Translations under genes and position numbers: made by a program
NCBI GenBank assembly: GCA_963711635.1
Contig: CAVQEZ010000002.1
Location: 21,068-85,067, forward strand
Direction of reading: 5' to 3'
DNA: 64,000 bases
DNA from: CADEED01 sp963711635
GTDB lineage: Bacteria > Pseudomonadota > Gammaproteobacteria > Steroidobacterales > Steroidobacteraceae
Part shown: positions 1-9,772 of the stretch, piece after piece
How positions within the stretch are numbered: position 1 is the stretch's first letter
Layout: each line of letters starts with the position of its first letter
Notes under the pieces: model-generated
Seen by the model: the letters and a program-made list of their open reading frames with translations, nothing else
The model's database searches: none
What the model was told of the DNA's origin: nothing

Positions 1-296
1 ATCCGCGGGCCGAATCCGGCTATGACACGCGCCATGTCAGACCATTGGCCGCGGCCTGCACTCTCGCCTCCCCCTGCGCGCCACGCGAACTGGCCGCGGC
101 GGATCTCGCGCATTTCATGAGTGCGGCGCAGGCCCTGCTACCCGGACCGGAGACATCCGCATCGGTCGAATTCGAGCCCGCCATCGGCCCCGCCGCCACC
201 GTTCGCTACGCAATCACGTTGCGCTGGCGCGGTCCGCGTGACGACCAACCTCTTGTCGTCGCCATGAACCTGCTGGCGCCGCCGGTGGCGGGCTGA
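1..296 (+). CDS. pilV: PilV, type IV pilus minor pilin (C-terminal part)
   Basis: The frame is open from the window edge to a TGA at 294-296, so the N-terminus, including the prepilin leader, lies outside. The visible tail has the DLAHFM..AQALLPG segment and a strand with RWRGPRD, as in PilV C-termini. The main support is position: it lies 2 bases before pilW in the usual minor-pilin order. PilV belongs to the priming complex that starts type IV pilus assembly in the inner membrane and periplasm. The first in-frame alternative start is a TTG at 45, but the open frame upstream argues for a longer gene. Confidence 0.72.
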   Translation, partial: PRAESGYDTRHVRPLAAACTLASPCAPRELAAADLAHFMSAAQALLPGPETSASVEFEPAIGPAATVRYAITLRWRGPRDDQPLVVAMNLLAPPVAG

Positions 297-298
297 GC

Positions 299-1330
299 GT
301 GCACCGCCGCAGGGCGACGCGAGGATTCAGCCTGCCCGAGCTCATGGTGTCCCTGGCGCTCGGCCTGCTGCTGCTCGCAACCTTCATCGCGGTGTTGCAG
401 AACTGTCGCCGGGAGTTCGCGGCCAGCGAGAGCCTCGCGGCCTTGCAGGACAGCGCACGCCAGGCGTTGTCCGTCATCGTCCCGGATCTCGAGCACGCCG
501 GGTTCTTCGGGTTCGCGAGCTCCCCGGTGGCGCGGTTCACCCAGGGAGGCCTGGTCGTTGCGGAAGGCGCCGAGCTTCGCCAGCCGGATGTCATGCATGC
601 CGTCGCGCCCGCGCCCGCGTTACCCGACGGCGCTCATGACTGCGGCGTGAACTTCGCCGTGGACCTGGAGATTCCCGTGCAGGGACACAACAATGCCTTC
701 GGCGCGGGCGTCGATGCGCAGGACTGCGCTCCCACGGCCGCAGCCGGTGGCGCCCGCTCGGCTGACACGCTCACGGTGCGTCATGCCTCGCGCGCGCAGA
801 GCCGGCCGCTCGCAGGGCGCCTGCAGCTGTACTCGAGGCGTCTCGAGGCGCATGGCCCGGTCGACCTGTTCGCCGACGGGCGCGCTCCCGGACCCATGGA
901 TGCGGAATCGGAAGTACGCGACCTCGAAGTGCGCAGCTACTACATCGCCAACGATTCCGTGGACCGCAGGCAATGGCCGGCCTTGCGCGTCAAGGCGCTC
1001 ACCGAGGCGCGTGGCGCGGCGCAGTTTCGCGATGAAGAAATCATGCCTGGCATCGAAGACCTGCAGGTCGAGTTCGGACTGCGCGACCCGGCCGATCCAC
1101 AGGCGCGCCTGAGCTTCGTGGCGCCCGGTATTGCCGCGTTGCGTGATCGCGACGTCGTCGCCGTGCGCCTGTGGTTGCGCATCTGCGCAGACCGCACCGA
1201 ACCCGGGTATTTCGACGCGCGTCCGCTGCGATATGCCGACGTGGAATTCACACCCAGCCCGTCCGAAGCGCGCCGGCGTCGGCTGCTCATCCAGCGCACC
1301 GTGCATCTGCGCAATGGGCGGACGCCGTGA
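299..1330 (+). CDS. pilW: PilW, type IV pilus assembly minor pilin
   Basis: A 343-residue prepilin with a short basic leader, a GFSLPELMV prepilin peptidase site near residue 9 and a hydrophobic helix (LALGLLLLATFIAVL), followed by a long, weakly conserved globular domain. Length and order fit PilW, the large minor pilin. It is processed by PilD and sits in the pilus-initiation complex. It starts with GTG 2 bases after the pilV stop, and its TGA overlaps the GTG of pilX, so the genes are translationally coupled. No frameshift is visible. Confidence 0.85.
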   Translation: MHRRRATRGFSLPELMVSLALGLLLLATFIAVLQNCRREFAASESLAALQDSARQALSVIVPDLEHAGFFGFASSPVARFTQGGLVVAEGAELRQPDVMHAVAPAPALPDGAHDCGVNFAVDLEIPVQGHNNAFGAGVDAQDCAPTAAAGGARSADTLTVRHASRAQSRPLAGRLQLYSRRLEAHGPVDLFADGRAPGPMDAESEVRDLEVRSYYIANDSVDRRQWPALRVKALTEARGAAQFRDEEIMPGIEDLQVEFGLRDPADPQARLSFVAPGIAALRDRDVVAVRLWLRICADRTEPGYFDARPLRYADVEFTPSPSEARRRRLLIQRTVHLRNGRTP

Positions 1331-1851
1331 CCCGCTTGCATCAGCGCGGCGCCACACTCGCCGTCGGGCTGATACTGCTCACGCTGGTCACGCTGTTAGG
1401 CCTCGCCGGCGCGAGCGCGGCGCACGTGGAACGGCTGCTGGCACAGAACGAGACCTTTCGCGAGAATGCCGCCTCCGCCGCCAGCGCCGGCATAGAAATG
1501 GCCATCCGCGAGATCGTGAACTCCGAGCCCGCCGCCGTCCCTGCCCGCCTCGCTGACCGCGTTCCCGGCTCCAGCGAGCGCTTCGAAGTCAGCATACGTT
1601 TCGCCGGATTTGAAACCGCGCTGCCGCAGGCACCCGGTACACGAGCAACGGGCGCTCACTTCGAGATCGTGAGTACGGGCTTCAGTGCGCGGCGCGCCGT
1701 GGACCGGCAGCGCGTGGGGCTCCTGCGCGTGGTGGAATCCACGGCTGGGACAGAAGCCCTGAGTGCCGACTGCGAGCCGCTTGTTCCGCGGCACTGTCAT
1801 GTCCCCGGCGAGCTCGAGCGCCTGTCGTGGCAGCGGGTTCCAGTCGAATGA
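1327..1851 (+). CDS. pilX: PilX, type IV pilus assembly protein
   Basis: 174 residues. The N-terminus is MTRLHQRGATLAVGLILLTL, a PilX-like leader in which the usual phenylalanine/methionine of the pilin cleavage site is replaced (RGATLAVG), followed by one hydrophobic helix and a small alpha/beta domain. The GTG start at 1327 overlaps the pilW stop; earlier starts in this frame lie inside pilW. The stop overlaps the ATG of the next gene (ATGA at 1848-1851). In most gammaproteobacteria pilY1 follows pilX, but here the next gene is a pilE-type pilin. Confidence 0.8.
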   Translation: MTRLHQRGATLAVGLILLTLVTLLGLAGASAAHVERLLAQNETFRENAASAASAGIEMAIREIVNSEPAAVPARLADRVPGSSERFEVSIRFAGFETALPQAPGTRATGAHFEIVSTGFSARRAVDRQRVGLLRVVESTAGTEALSADCEPLVPRHCHVPGELERLSWQRVPVE

Positions 1852-2294
1852 CGCGGCAAGGGCGCCTCGGATTCACCCTGACCGAGCTACTCACCGCGCT
1901 GGTCGTGGTGGCGGTGCTCACGGCCGTGGCGGTGCCGCTGTGGCGCGTGCACCTGTTGCGCGTGCGGCGCACCGAGGCCACGACGGCGCTGATCGCGCTG
2001 CAGGCGGCGCAGGACCGGCACTTCGGGCGCCAGGCGCGCTATGCCGACGCGACGCAACTGACCCGGCCAGCGCCTGAAGGCCTGGGCATGCCGACTCATT
2101 CCGCGCATGGTTATTACGACATCAGCCTGCGCACCAGCGACGACGGGCTGGGTTACCTGGCCACCGCACGCCCGGCGCGCGCTGCCGGTCAGGCGGACGA
2201 CACCCGCTGCGTCGAATTCACGCTCGATGAAAACAACCGGCGGCGCGCGGTAGATAGCGAAGGCAACGATCGCAGCGCGGACTGCTGGCGGTAA
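1848..2294 (+). CDS. pilE: PilE-like type IV minor pilin
   Basis: 148 residues with the prepilin signature LGFTLTELLTALVVVAVLTAVAVP, in which Gly precedes Phe+1 and Glu is at +5, then a helix ending in RRTEATTAL. The C-terminal domain contains two cysteines (DTRCVEFT..ADCWR), consistent with the pilin disulfide loop. I chose ATG 1848, which overlaps the pilX stop, over an in-frame ATG at 1827 inside pilX because the leader is then correctly short. It is the last gene of the pilus cluster and converges on ispH 45 bases later. No obvious terminator separates them. Confidence 0.82.
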   Translation: MTRQGRLGFTLTELLTALVVVAVLTAVAVPLWRVHLLRVRRTEATTALIALQAAQDRHFGRQARYADATQLTRPAPEGLGMPTHSAHGYYDISLRTSDDGLGYLATARPARAAGQADDTRCVEFTLDENNRRRAVDSEGNDRSADCWR

Positions 2295-2339
2295 ACGTTT
2301 ATCGCGGTCGGCCGGCCAGCGACCTGGCCAGGATGGGTG

Positions 2340-3294
2340 CTACTCGCGGGGCTGTTGCGCCGCCCTGAGTGCGCGTGGCAGCGAGAACACCACGTGCTCC
2401 TCCCTGCCCTTCAGCTCCTCCGCCGCGGTACCGCCCCACTCGCGCAGGCGCGCGATCACTTCCTGCACCAGTTCCTCGGGCGCCGAGGCACCGGCCGTAA
2501 CGCCGACGCTGTTCTTGCCTTCGAACCATTCGCGCTTCAGGAACGAGGCGTCGTCGATGAGATAGCCGGGCCGCCCGGCGCGCTCGGCCAGCTCGCGCAG
2601 GCGGTTGGAATTCGAGCTGGTGATGGAACCGACGACCAGCAGCACGTCGCAGCTCGCGATCAGCTCCTTGACCGCATCCTGGCGATTCTGCGTGGCATAA
2701 CAGATGTCTTCGCGCCGCGGGCTCGCCAGCGTCGGGAAGCGCGCCCGCAGCGTATTGACGATGGCGGCCGTGTCATCCACCGAGAGCGTGGTCTGCGTGA
2801 CGAACGCCAGCTTCTCGGGCTCGCGCACCTCGAGTTTGCGCGCCTGCTCGACGTTCTCGATGAGATGCATGCGGCCGCCATGGCCGGTGTCGAAGCGGCC
2901 CATGGTGCCTTCGACCTCCGGGTGACCCGCGTGCCCGATGAGCACGACATCGCGGCCGTCGCGCGCATACCGCGCCACTTCCATGTGCACCTTGGTCACG
3001 AGCGGGCACGTGGCGTCGAACACCGTGAGGCCGCGGCGCGCGGCCTCGTTCTCCACGGCGGCGGGCACGCCATGCGCGGAAAAAATGACCGTGGCGCCGT
3101 CGGGCACCTGGTCGAGCTCGTCGACGAACACCGCGCCCAGCTTGCGCAGCCGCTCGACCACGTGCACGTTGTGCACCACCTCGTGGCGCACGTAGATAGG
3201 CGCTCCGAACATCGCCGAGCGCGCGCTCGACGATGTCGATGGCGCGGTCGACGCCGGCGCAGAATCCCCTGGGGTTGGCGAGCAGGATGCGCAT
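2340..3294 (-). CDS. ispH: IspH, 4-hydroxy-3-methylbut-2-enyl diphosphate reductase (one frameshift)
   Basis: Last enzyme of the MEP isoprenoid pathway, a [4Fe-4S] reductase making IPP and DMAPP. The N-terminus MRILLANPRGFCAGVDRAI and the rest (YVRHEVVHN, DATCPLVTKVH, DICYATQNRQ, SSNSNRL) are in different frames, joined near 3217 by one extra G. All three cluster cysteines are present in the corrected protein of about 317 residues, the normal length. It is the last gene of the murJ-ribF-ileS-lspA-ispH run. The break is almost certainly a sequencing error because the enzyme is essential and otherwise intact. Confidence 0.9.
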
Positions 3295-3303
3295 GCGGGT
3301 GGC

Positions 3304-3837
3304 CTAGCTATCGGTCCCGGCGGCCTTGGCGCGGCGCTCCTGCACCGCTTCTCGCAGGGAATCGAAGATGACCAGCGCCGCGCCGATGGAGATCGCGCTG
3401 TCCGCGACGTTGAACGCCGGGAAATACGCATCGCCCCAGTGCACGTAGATGAAGTCCACCACGTGGCCGAGGTACAGGCGATCGACGAGATTGCCGAGGG
3501 CGCCACCGACGATCAGCACCAGTCCCGCGACCAGCAGCCCCTGCGAGGCGATCGCCAGCCGTCGCAACCAGACGATGAGCGCGATGGAAACACCGATCGC
3601 CAGGATGGAGAACATCCAGCGCTGCCAGCCGTCGGCCGTCGCGAGAAAGCTCCACGCGGCGCCTCGATTGAACGTGTGATAGATGTTCAGCACCGGCAGC
3701 ACTTCGATGGTTTCGTAGAGCTCCAGGCTGCGCTGAATCCACACCTTCGTGAGCTGATCGACGACGATGATCAGCAGCGCGATCCACAGCCAGCGGATGC
3801 CGCTCTTCGCGATCGGAATGTTCGTGGCTTCATTCAT
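3304..3837 (-). CDS. lspA: LspA, signal peptidase II
   Basis: Inner-membrane aspartic protease that removes signal peptides from diacylated prolipoproteins. 177 residues with four hydrophobic segments and both catalytic regions: GGALGNLVDRLYLG (first Asp) and FPAFNVADSAI (second Asp), plus the family motif FNRGAAWS. The start at 3837 gives MNEATNIP; its ATG overlaps the ileS TGA (ATGA), the usual coupling of ileS and lspA in proteobacteria. An in-frame start at 3891 lies inside ileS and is less likely. Confidence 0.93.
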   Translation of the reverse strand: MNEATNIPIAKSGIRWLWIALLIIVVDQLTKVWIQRSLELYETIEVLPVLNIYHTFNRGAAWSFLATADGWQRWMFSILAIGVSIALIVWLRRLAIASQGLLVAGLVLIVGGALGNLVDRLYLGHVVDFIYVHWGDAYFPAFNVADSAISIGAALVIFDSLREAVQERRAKAAGTDS

Positions 3838-6676
3838 ACGTAACGCCGAGACTCGCCCGGCCCGGTGACATTGTCCACACAGCGCCCGCAAATCGTCGGG
3901 TGCTCGGCATTGGACCCGACTTCCGGCCGATGGTGCCAGCAGCGTTCACACTTGGGCGCCGTGGAGGCCTGAACGCGGATCCAGACGCCGCCCTCCTTGG
4001 CGATCTCGGCAATCTTGATGGCGCCCACGGGCGGTCCGGCCGCGTTGCTGACGCGCTTGACCCTGGCATCGGAGGTGATCAGCAGGAAGCGCAGCTCTTC
4101 CCCGATTGTCTTGAGCTTCTCGAGGTACTCGTCCTTGCTGAACACTTCGACTTCGGCGTCGAGCGAACCGCCGATGGTGCCCGCGACGCGCAGTTTCTCG
4201 AGCTCCAGCGCCACCGCGGCCTTGAGCTGGATGAACAGGTTCCAGTCGATCGGGGCTCCGCGGCGACGCTTCGGCAGCGCATGCCAGGTCTCCAGGAACA
4301 CCGAAGCGCTGCGCTTGCCCGGCATGAAGCTCCAGATCTCATCGGCCGTGAACGAAAGAATGGGCGCCAGCCAGCGCACCATGCTCTCGGCAATGTGGAA
4401 CAGCGCGGTCTGCGCCGAGCGCCGCGCCAGGCCCTTCTTCGGCGTGGTGTACAGCCGGTCCTTCAGCAAGTCGAGATAGAACCCGCCGAGATCCACGACG
4501 CAGAAGTTGAGGATCTTCTGGTAGATCACGTAGTACTCGTACTTGCGATATGCCTCGGCGATTTCCTCGTGCAGCGCGGCCGTGCGGCTCAGCGCCCAGC
4601 GATCGATGGCCACCATCTCGGCCGGCGGCACGGCGTCCACGGCCGGATCGAAGCCCGCGAGATTGCCGAGCAGGAAACGCACCGTGTTGCGCATGCGCCG
4701 GTACGACTCCGACATGCGCTTCAGGATTTCATCCGACAGCGCCATCTCGTTCGAGTAATCGGTGGCCGCGATCCACAGCCGCAGCACGTCGGCGCCCGAC
4801 GTGGTCATGACCTTCTGCGGCACGATCACGTTGCCCAGCGACTTGGACATCTTGATGCCCTTGTCGTCGACGGTGAATCCATGCGTGAGCACCGACTTGT
4901 ACGGCGCGCGCTCGTACAGCGCCTCCGACAACAGCAAGGAGGAGTGGAACCAGCCCCGATGCTGGTCGGAGCCTTCCAGGTAGATCTCCACCGGCGGCCT
5001 GATCTCGTCGGGATGCGTGTGGTGCACGCATTCATGCGACATGCCCGAGTCCGCCCACACGTCCATGACGTCCTGGACCTTCTCGTAGGTGTCGGCGTCG
5101 TCACCTAACAACTCACGCGGCGTCGAGATCGAACCAGGCCTCGATGCCGTCCTTCTCGACGCGCCCGGCCATCTCCTCGATCAATTCCTGGGTGCGCGGA
5201 TGCAGCTCCTGCGTCTGCTTGTGCACGAACAGCGTGATGGGCACGCCCCAGGTGCGCTGGCGCGACAGGCACCAGTCGGGCCGGTCCTTGATCATGTTGA
5301 AGAGGCGCTGCTCGCCCCAGGCGGGAAACCACTGCACCTTCAGGATGTCGCGCAGCGCGTTCGCGCGCAGGCCCTTCTGGTCCATGCTGATGAACCATTG
5401 CGGCGTGGCGCGAAAAATCACCGGCGTCTTGTGGCGCCAGCAATGCGGGTAACTGTGCCTGATGGTCTCGTGCTTGAGCAGCCGGCCGCGGGACTCGAGC
5501 TCCTTGATGAGCACGTCGTTGGCGTCGTTCACCTTGAGCCCGGCCACGAACGGCGTGCCGTCGCGAAAGCGGCCATCGCCCATCACCGGGTTGTCCACCG
5601 GCAGGCTGTACTTCTGGCCAATGATGAAGTCTTCCTGGCCATGCGCGGGCGCGGTGTGCACCGCACCGGTGCCGGCTTCCAGCGTCACGTGATCGCCCAC
5701 GATGACGGGCACGTGTTTGGCGATGAACGGATGCTCGAGCTGCAGGTGCTCGAGTTGCTTGCCCGTGAACTGCGCCAGCACCTGGCCCTTGCCGAGGCCG
5801 TAGCGCGCCAGGCAGGCATCGAGCAGCTCATTGGCCAGCACCAGCAACTCGGAGTGCCGGTTGCGCGACACCCAGACCACCACGTATTCGATGTCCGGCC
5901 CCAGCGTCACGGCCTCGTTGGCCGGCAGCGTCCAGGGCGTGGTGGTCCAGATCACCAGCGACACGGGATGCGCGCCGATGGCATCGAAGCTGACGCCGAT
6001 GCGCTGCGCGAACTCGGCCGGATCCGCCACACGGAATGCCACGTCCACGGCGGGCGAGGATCTTGTCCTCGTACTCCACCTCGGCCTCCGCCAGCGATGA
6101 ACGGCAGTCCAGGCACCAGTGGACCGGCTTGGCACCCTTATATAAGTGTCCGTTGCGGATGATCTTGCCCAGCGCGCGGATCTGCTGGGCCTCGAAGCGC
6201 GGGTCCATGGTCATGTACGGGCGATCCCAGTCGCCGAACACGCCGAAGCGCTTGAAGTCGGCGCGCTGCAGGTCCACCTGCTCGTGCGCGAACTTGCGGC
6301 AGGCGGCGCGGAACTCCTTCGCGTTGAGCTTGTTGCCGACACGGCCAAACTTCTTCTCGATCTGGTGCTCGATGGGCAGGCCGTGGCAATCCCAGCCCGG
6401 GACGTACGGCGAGTCGTAGCCGTCGAGCTGGTGCGACTTGACCACGATGTCCTTGAGCACCTTGTTGAGGAAGTGTCCGAGGTGCGCCGCGCCGTTGGCG
6501 TACGGCGGACCGTCGTGCAGCACGAAGCGCGGACGGCCGCGCGAAATGGCGCGAATCTTCGCGTAGAGGTCGTTGGCCTCCCACGCCGCGAGCATTTTCG
6601 GCTCGCGCTGCGCGAGATCGGCCTTCATCGGGAAGCCAGTCTCGGGAAGATTGATCGTGCTCTTGTAGTCTGCCAC
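3834..6676 (-). CDS. ileS: IleS, isoleucyl-tRNA synthetase (two frameshifts)
   Basis: Class I synthetase charging tRNA-Ile. It reads in three frames: about 6676-6060, 6055-5113 and 5111-3834. Together they give a protein of about 947 residues, the family length. Seen are PPYANGAAHLGH (HIGH box as HLGH), WTTTPWTLPAN of the CP1 editing domain, GIKMSKSLGN (KMSKS) and a C-terminal zinc finger (CERCWHH..CGRC). The breaks, near 6057 and 5107, fall in conserved, otherwise intact sequence, so they are read as sequencing indels. The second lies beside a cctaac tract. It is followed by overlapping lspA. Confidence 0.93.
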
Positions 6677-6694
6677 TTGCCGTTCCTATCTGAC

Positions 6695-7642
6695 CTATGC
6701 CAACAACCCGCGCGCCGCGGCAGCGTCCTGGTGCATCTGCTGCACCAGTGCGTCCAGCGTCGCGAACTTTTCCTCATCGCGAATCTTCGCGACGAACTCC
6801 ACTTCCAGCTCGGCGCCATAGAGCGCCCCGCTGAAATCGAAGACGTGCACTTCCAGCAATGGCTCGGTGCCACCCACCGTGGGCCGGAAGCCGAGGCTTG
6901 CCACCCCGGTGCGCGGCGCGTGCGGATGCAAGGCATCCACGCCGCGCACGCGCACCGCGTAGATGCCGGTGATCGGCAGCTTGCGCCGCCGCATCCGGAT
7001 GTTCGCGGTCGGATAACCCAAGCGGCGCCCGAGCTGTTCACCCGCGATCACGCGGCCACGCATCGAATACGCACGGCCTAACAGGTCGCGCGCCCTGGCG
7101 AAATCACCGGCGGCCAGCGCCGCGCGCACGCCGCTCGAGCTGACGCGCAGCTCCTCGATACACACCGAGGGCACCAGCTCGAGCTCGAATGCGCCCGCGT
7201 CGGCCGCCGCGCGCAGCAGCGCGATGCTGCCGGCGCCACCGCGCCCGAAACGAAAATCCTGCCCGACCACCACGGCGGAAGCGGCGAATCGCCCCTTCAG
7301 CAACTCGACGAACTGCTCGCCACTCAACTGCCGCAGCTTCTCATCGAAGCGCAGCACGCAGACATAGTGCAGGTCCGAGCGCTCGAGCACGCGCCAGCGC
7401 TCGCGAAAATCCGTGAGCCGTGCCGGCGGATCCTGTGCCGGCGTTGAACGTGCCGCCAGGTACTCGCGCGGCAGCGGCTCGAACGTCAGCATCATCGCGG
7501 GTCGCGCGAGTTGCTTCGCGATTCCGCAGGTGCTGGCGATCAGCGCGCCGTGGCCGAGGTGGATGCCGTCGAAGCTGCCGATCGTGATGGCGGCGCCGCG
7601 ATGTTTCGCTTTGAGCCCCTGCAATCCGCGGATGAATTCCAT
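6695..7642 (-). CDS. ribF: RibF, bifunctional riboflavin kinase / FAD synthetase
   Basis: About 315 residues. The N-terminal FAD synthetase half has the nucleotidyl-transferase signature GSFDGIHLGHGALI and SGVRAALAAGDFARARDLLGR; the C-terminal flavokinase half has GRVIAGEQLGRRLGYPTANI and LEVHVFDF. It makes FMN and FAD from riboflavin. The ATG at 7642 is 5 bases after the probable murJ stop (TAA at 7650-7648). As sequenced, the frame also runs on into murJ because of an indel there, giving a false murJ-RibF fusion. It lies 18 bases upstream of ileS, the standard order. Confidence 0.93.
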   Translation of the reverse strand: MEFIRGLQGLKAKHRGAAITIGSFDGIHLGHGALIASTCGIAKQLARPAMMLTFEPLPREYLAARSTPAQDPPARLTDFRERWRVLERSDLHYVCVLRFDEKLRQLSGEQFVELLKGRFAASAVVVGQDFRFGRGGAGSIALLRAAADAGAFELELVPSVCIEELRVSSSGVRAALAAGDFARARDLLGRAYSMRGRVIAGEQLGRRLGYPTANIRMRRRKLPITGIYAVRVRGVDALHPHAPRTGVASLGFRPTVGGTEPLLEVHVFDFSGALYGAELEVEFVAKIRDEEKFATLDALVQQMHQDAAAARGLLA

Positions 7643-7647
7643 GGCGA

Positions 7648-9224
7648 TTATGCCCCGGCCACGTTGCGCATGTGCCGCAAGCGCATGCCCGCGAGCGAAC
7701 AGCGCCGCGAAATAGGCCGCGGCGCCCGCCACGATGCACATCGCCAGCCGTGCCGCGCGCGCTCGTAGCGGCGGGGCCGCGAGCCAGCCGTCGAGGTCGC
7801 CGCCCATCCAGATCAGCAGCGCCGCCATGGCGGCGTTGGCGAACAGGACCCGCGCGAGCAACGCACCCCAACCCGGGCGCGCGGCTTGTAGACGCCGGCG
7901 CTCGACGAGGCCGCGCCACAGCAGCGTCGTGTTGATCGCCGCGGAGACACAGGTGGAGGTGGCGATGCAGGATGTGCGGATACGGGAAAGCCGAGGTAGA
8001 TCAGCCGGCAGCACGACACCGACGTTGAGCGCCATGTTGACGCCCAGCGCGATCAGGCCGACGCGCACCGGCGTCCGCGTGTCCTGGCGCGCGAAATAGC
8101 CCGGCGCGAGAACTTTCACCAGACTGAATCCGAGCAGGCCCCACGAGTACGCCATGAGCGCGTAGCTCGCCATCTGCACGTCGTGCGCATCGAATTTGCC
8201 GTAACCGAACGTGGTCGCGGTCAGCGGGCCTGCGAACACGAGCATCGCCACGGCGGCGGGCGAGACCAGCAGGATCACGAGGCGCAGCGCCCAGTCGAGC
8301 GTGCCGGTGAAATGCTCCTTCGACTCCGAGGCGTGGTGGCGCGAGAGGCTCGGCAGGATCACGGTCGCCAGCGCGATGCTGAACACGCCCAGCGGAAACT
8401 CCATGAGCCGATCTGCGAAATACAGCCAGGAAACACTGCCCAGGATGAGGAACTCGCGATCTGCGTGTCGATGCAGCAGGCTCACCTGCGCCACGGAGGA
8501 ACCGAAGATGCCGGGCAACATCAGTTTGCCGATGCGCCGCACGCCTTCGGCCGCGGGTCGCCAGCGCGGCCAGCGGAACAGACCCAGCTTGATCACGGCC
8601 GGCAACTGGAAGCCGAGCTGCAGCAGGCCGCTCACGAACACGCCCATGGCCAGCGTGACGCCGGGATTCGCCGTGTGCGGCGCGATCCACAGCGCCACCA
8701 CGATCATGACGACGTTCATGATCACCTGCGTGTACGCGGGCAGCGCGAACCTGCTGTAGCTGTTGAGCACGCCCGAGAACAGCGCCGATCAGCGAGATGA
8801 AGAATAGATAGGGGAACGTCCAGCGCAGCATCGACGACGCGGCGGACCACTGTCCCGGGTCGTCGTGCCAGCCAGGCGCGAAAGCGAGGATGATCAGCGG
8901 CGCCGCGATGACGCCGATCGCGGTGACCACGAACAGCACGACGCCGAACGTGCCGGCGACCTCGTCGACGAGCTTGCGCACCTCGTCCTGCGAGCGCTTG
9001 TGCTTGTACTCGCTGATGACCGGGACGAAGGCCTGACAGAACGAGCCTTCGGCGAACAGCCGGCGCAGGAAGTTCGGGATCTTGAACGCGACCAGCCAGG
9101 CGTCCATGAACCCGCTGGCGCCGAACATCACGGCGTAAGCGATCTCGCGCGCAAGGCCGGTAATGCGCGAGACCAGGGTCGCGATGCCGGTCACCATCGT
9201 GCTCTTGAAGATCCTGCCGCTCAC
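7648..9224 (-). CDS. murJ: MurJ, lipid II flippase (several frameshifts)
   Basis: MATE-like inner-membrane flippase that exports lipid II for peptidoglycan synthesis. The N-terminal part (VTGIATLVSRITGLAREIAY, then FGASGFMDAWLVAFKIPNFLRR) is in one frame to about 8785; the rest (GVLNSYSRFALPAYTQV, YFADRLMEFPLGVFSIAL, DTRTPVRVGLIALGVN) is in another. Short pairs of compensating shifts are visible near 8470 and 7930-8010, and one near the end hides the stop at 7650-7648. The GTG at 9224 gives the usual basic N-terminus (VSGRIFKST). Corrected length is about 525 residues. Confidence 0.88.
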
Positions 9225-9269
9225 CCTGCAACCATCCGGAAAATAAGGGAAAAACCGCGCAAGCCGCGC

Positions 9270-9325
9270 ACTATACCGGACTCCCCCGGCGGCCGTTGAC
9301 AAGGTAGGGGGCCCTGAGCACACTA
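9270..9325. promoter_or_regulatory. Divergent promoter region between murJ and rpsT
   Basis: On the plus strand there is a perfect -35 TTGACA at 9296-9301, followed 17 bases later by a weak -10 candidate, CACACT (9319-9324), about 40 bases before the rpsT start. On the minus strand a good -10, TATAGT, lies at 9275-9270 in front of murJ, with no well-spaced -35 (TTGTCA sits 21 bases away). The two probably overlap. Confidence 0.35.
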
Positions 9326-9363
9326 CGCGCCCTTTACATGACCCGGTCCCTCGGAGTTCTTGC

Positions 9364-9627
9364 GTGGCCAATACAAAGTCGGCAGAAAAAGCCGCCCGTC
9401 GAGCTGAAACCAACCGCACCCGCAACGTGGCGCTGCGTTCGCGCATGCGCTCTGCCCTGCGCAAGGTCAACGACGCTCTCTCCGCCGGCAACAAGGCCGA
9501 CGCGATGGCCGCGCTCAAAGAGGCGCAGCCGCTGGTCGATTCGCTGGTCAACAAGAACGTCATTCATCGCAACAAGGCCGCGCGCCACAAGAGCGCGCTG
9601 TCGGGCCGCATCAAGGCAATGAAATAA
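9364..9627 (+). CDS. rpsT: Ribosomal protein S20
   Basis: 87 residues starting MANTKSAEKAARRAETNRTR and ending RHKSALSGRIKAMK, full-length bS20, a small Lys/Arg/Ala-rich helical protein that binds the 5' domain of 16S rRNA. It starts with GTG at 9364; an upstream ATG in another frame (9338) is not the gene. It is monocistronic and divergent from murJ, the usual gammaproteobacterial position. A hairpin repeat and a strong terminator follow. Confidence 0.95.
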   Translation: MANTKSAEKAARRAETNRTRNVALRSRMRSALRKVNDALSAGNKADAMAALKEAQPLVDSLVNKNVIHRNKAARHKSALSGRIKAMK

Positions 9628-9629
9628 CC

Positions 9630-9675
9630 GGGGTCTGGCTCACTTTCGCGTCTTCGCGAAAGGGTGCCTGACCCC
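9630..9675. repeat. REP-like palindrome after rpsT
   Basis: Two 21-base arms (9630-9650 and 9655-9675) form an imperfect hairpin with 3 mismatches around a 4-base loop (TCTT). The 8 innermost pairs (CTTTCGCG/CGCGAAAG) are perfect and the arm ends are GGGGTC/GACCCC. Extragenic palindromes of this GGGGTC type are spread by REP-associated tyrosine transposases in many gammaproteobacteria. There is no T-tract, so it is not itself a terminator. Confidence 0.55.
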
Positions 9676-9701
9676 ATTCTTCGCGACACTCAGCGAAGCG
9701 A

Positions 9702-9728
9702 AAAACCCGGCCTGGCGCCGGGTTTTTT
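9702..9728. terminator. Bidirectional rho-independent terminator between rpsT and obg
   Basis: A 10-base perfect stem, AAAACCCGGC/GCCGGGTTTT, with a short loop and flanking A- and T-tracts, so it can work on both strands. It lies between the convergent rpsT and obg genes. Confidence 0.85.
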
Positions 9729-9772
9729 GTTTGGGCCCTATTTCTTGCCGAACCGCGGGCTTCTTCTTTGCT

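Noticed and set aside
6695..8770. Apparent MurJ-RibF fusion protein of 691 residues
   Set aside because: The murJ stop (TAA at 7650-7648) is lost by a nearby indel; ribF has its own ATG at 7642 and the two are separate in relatives.
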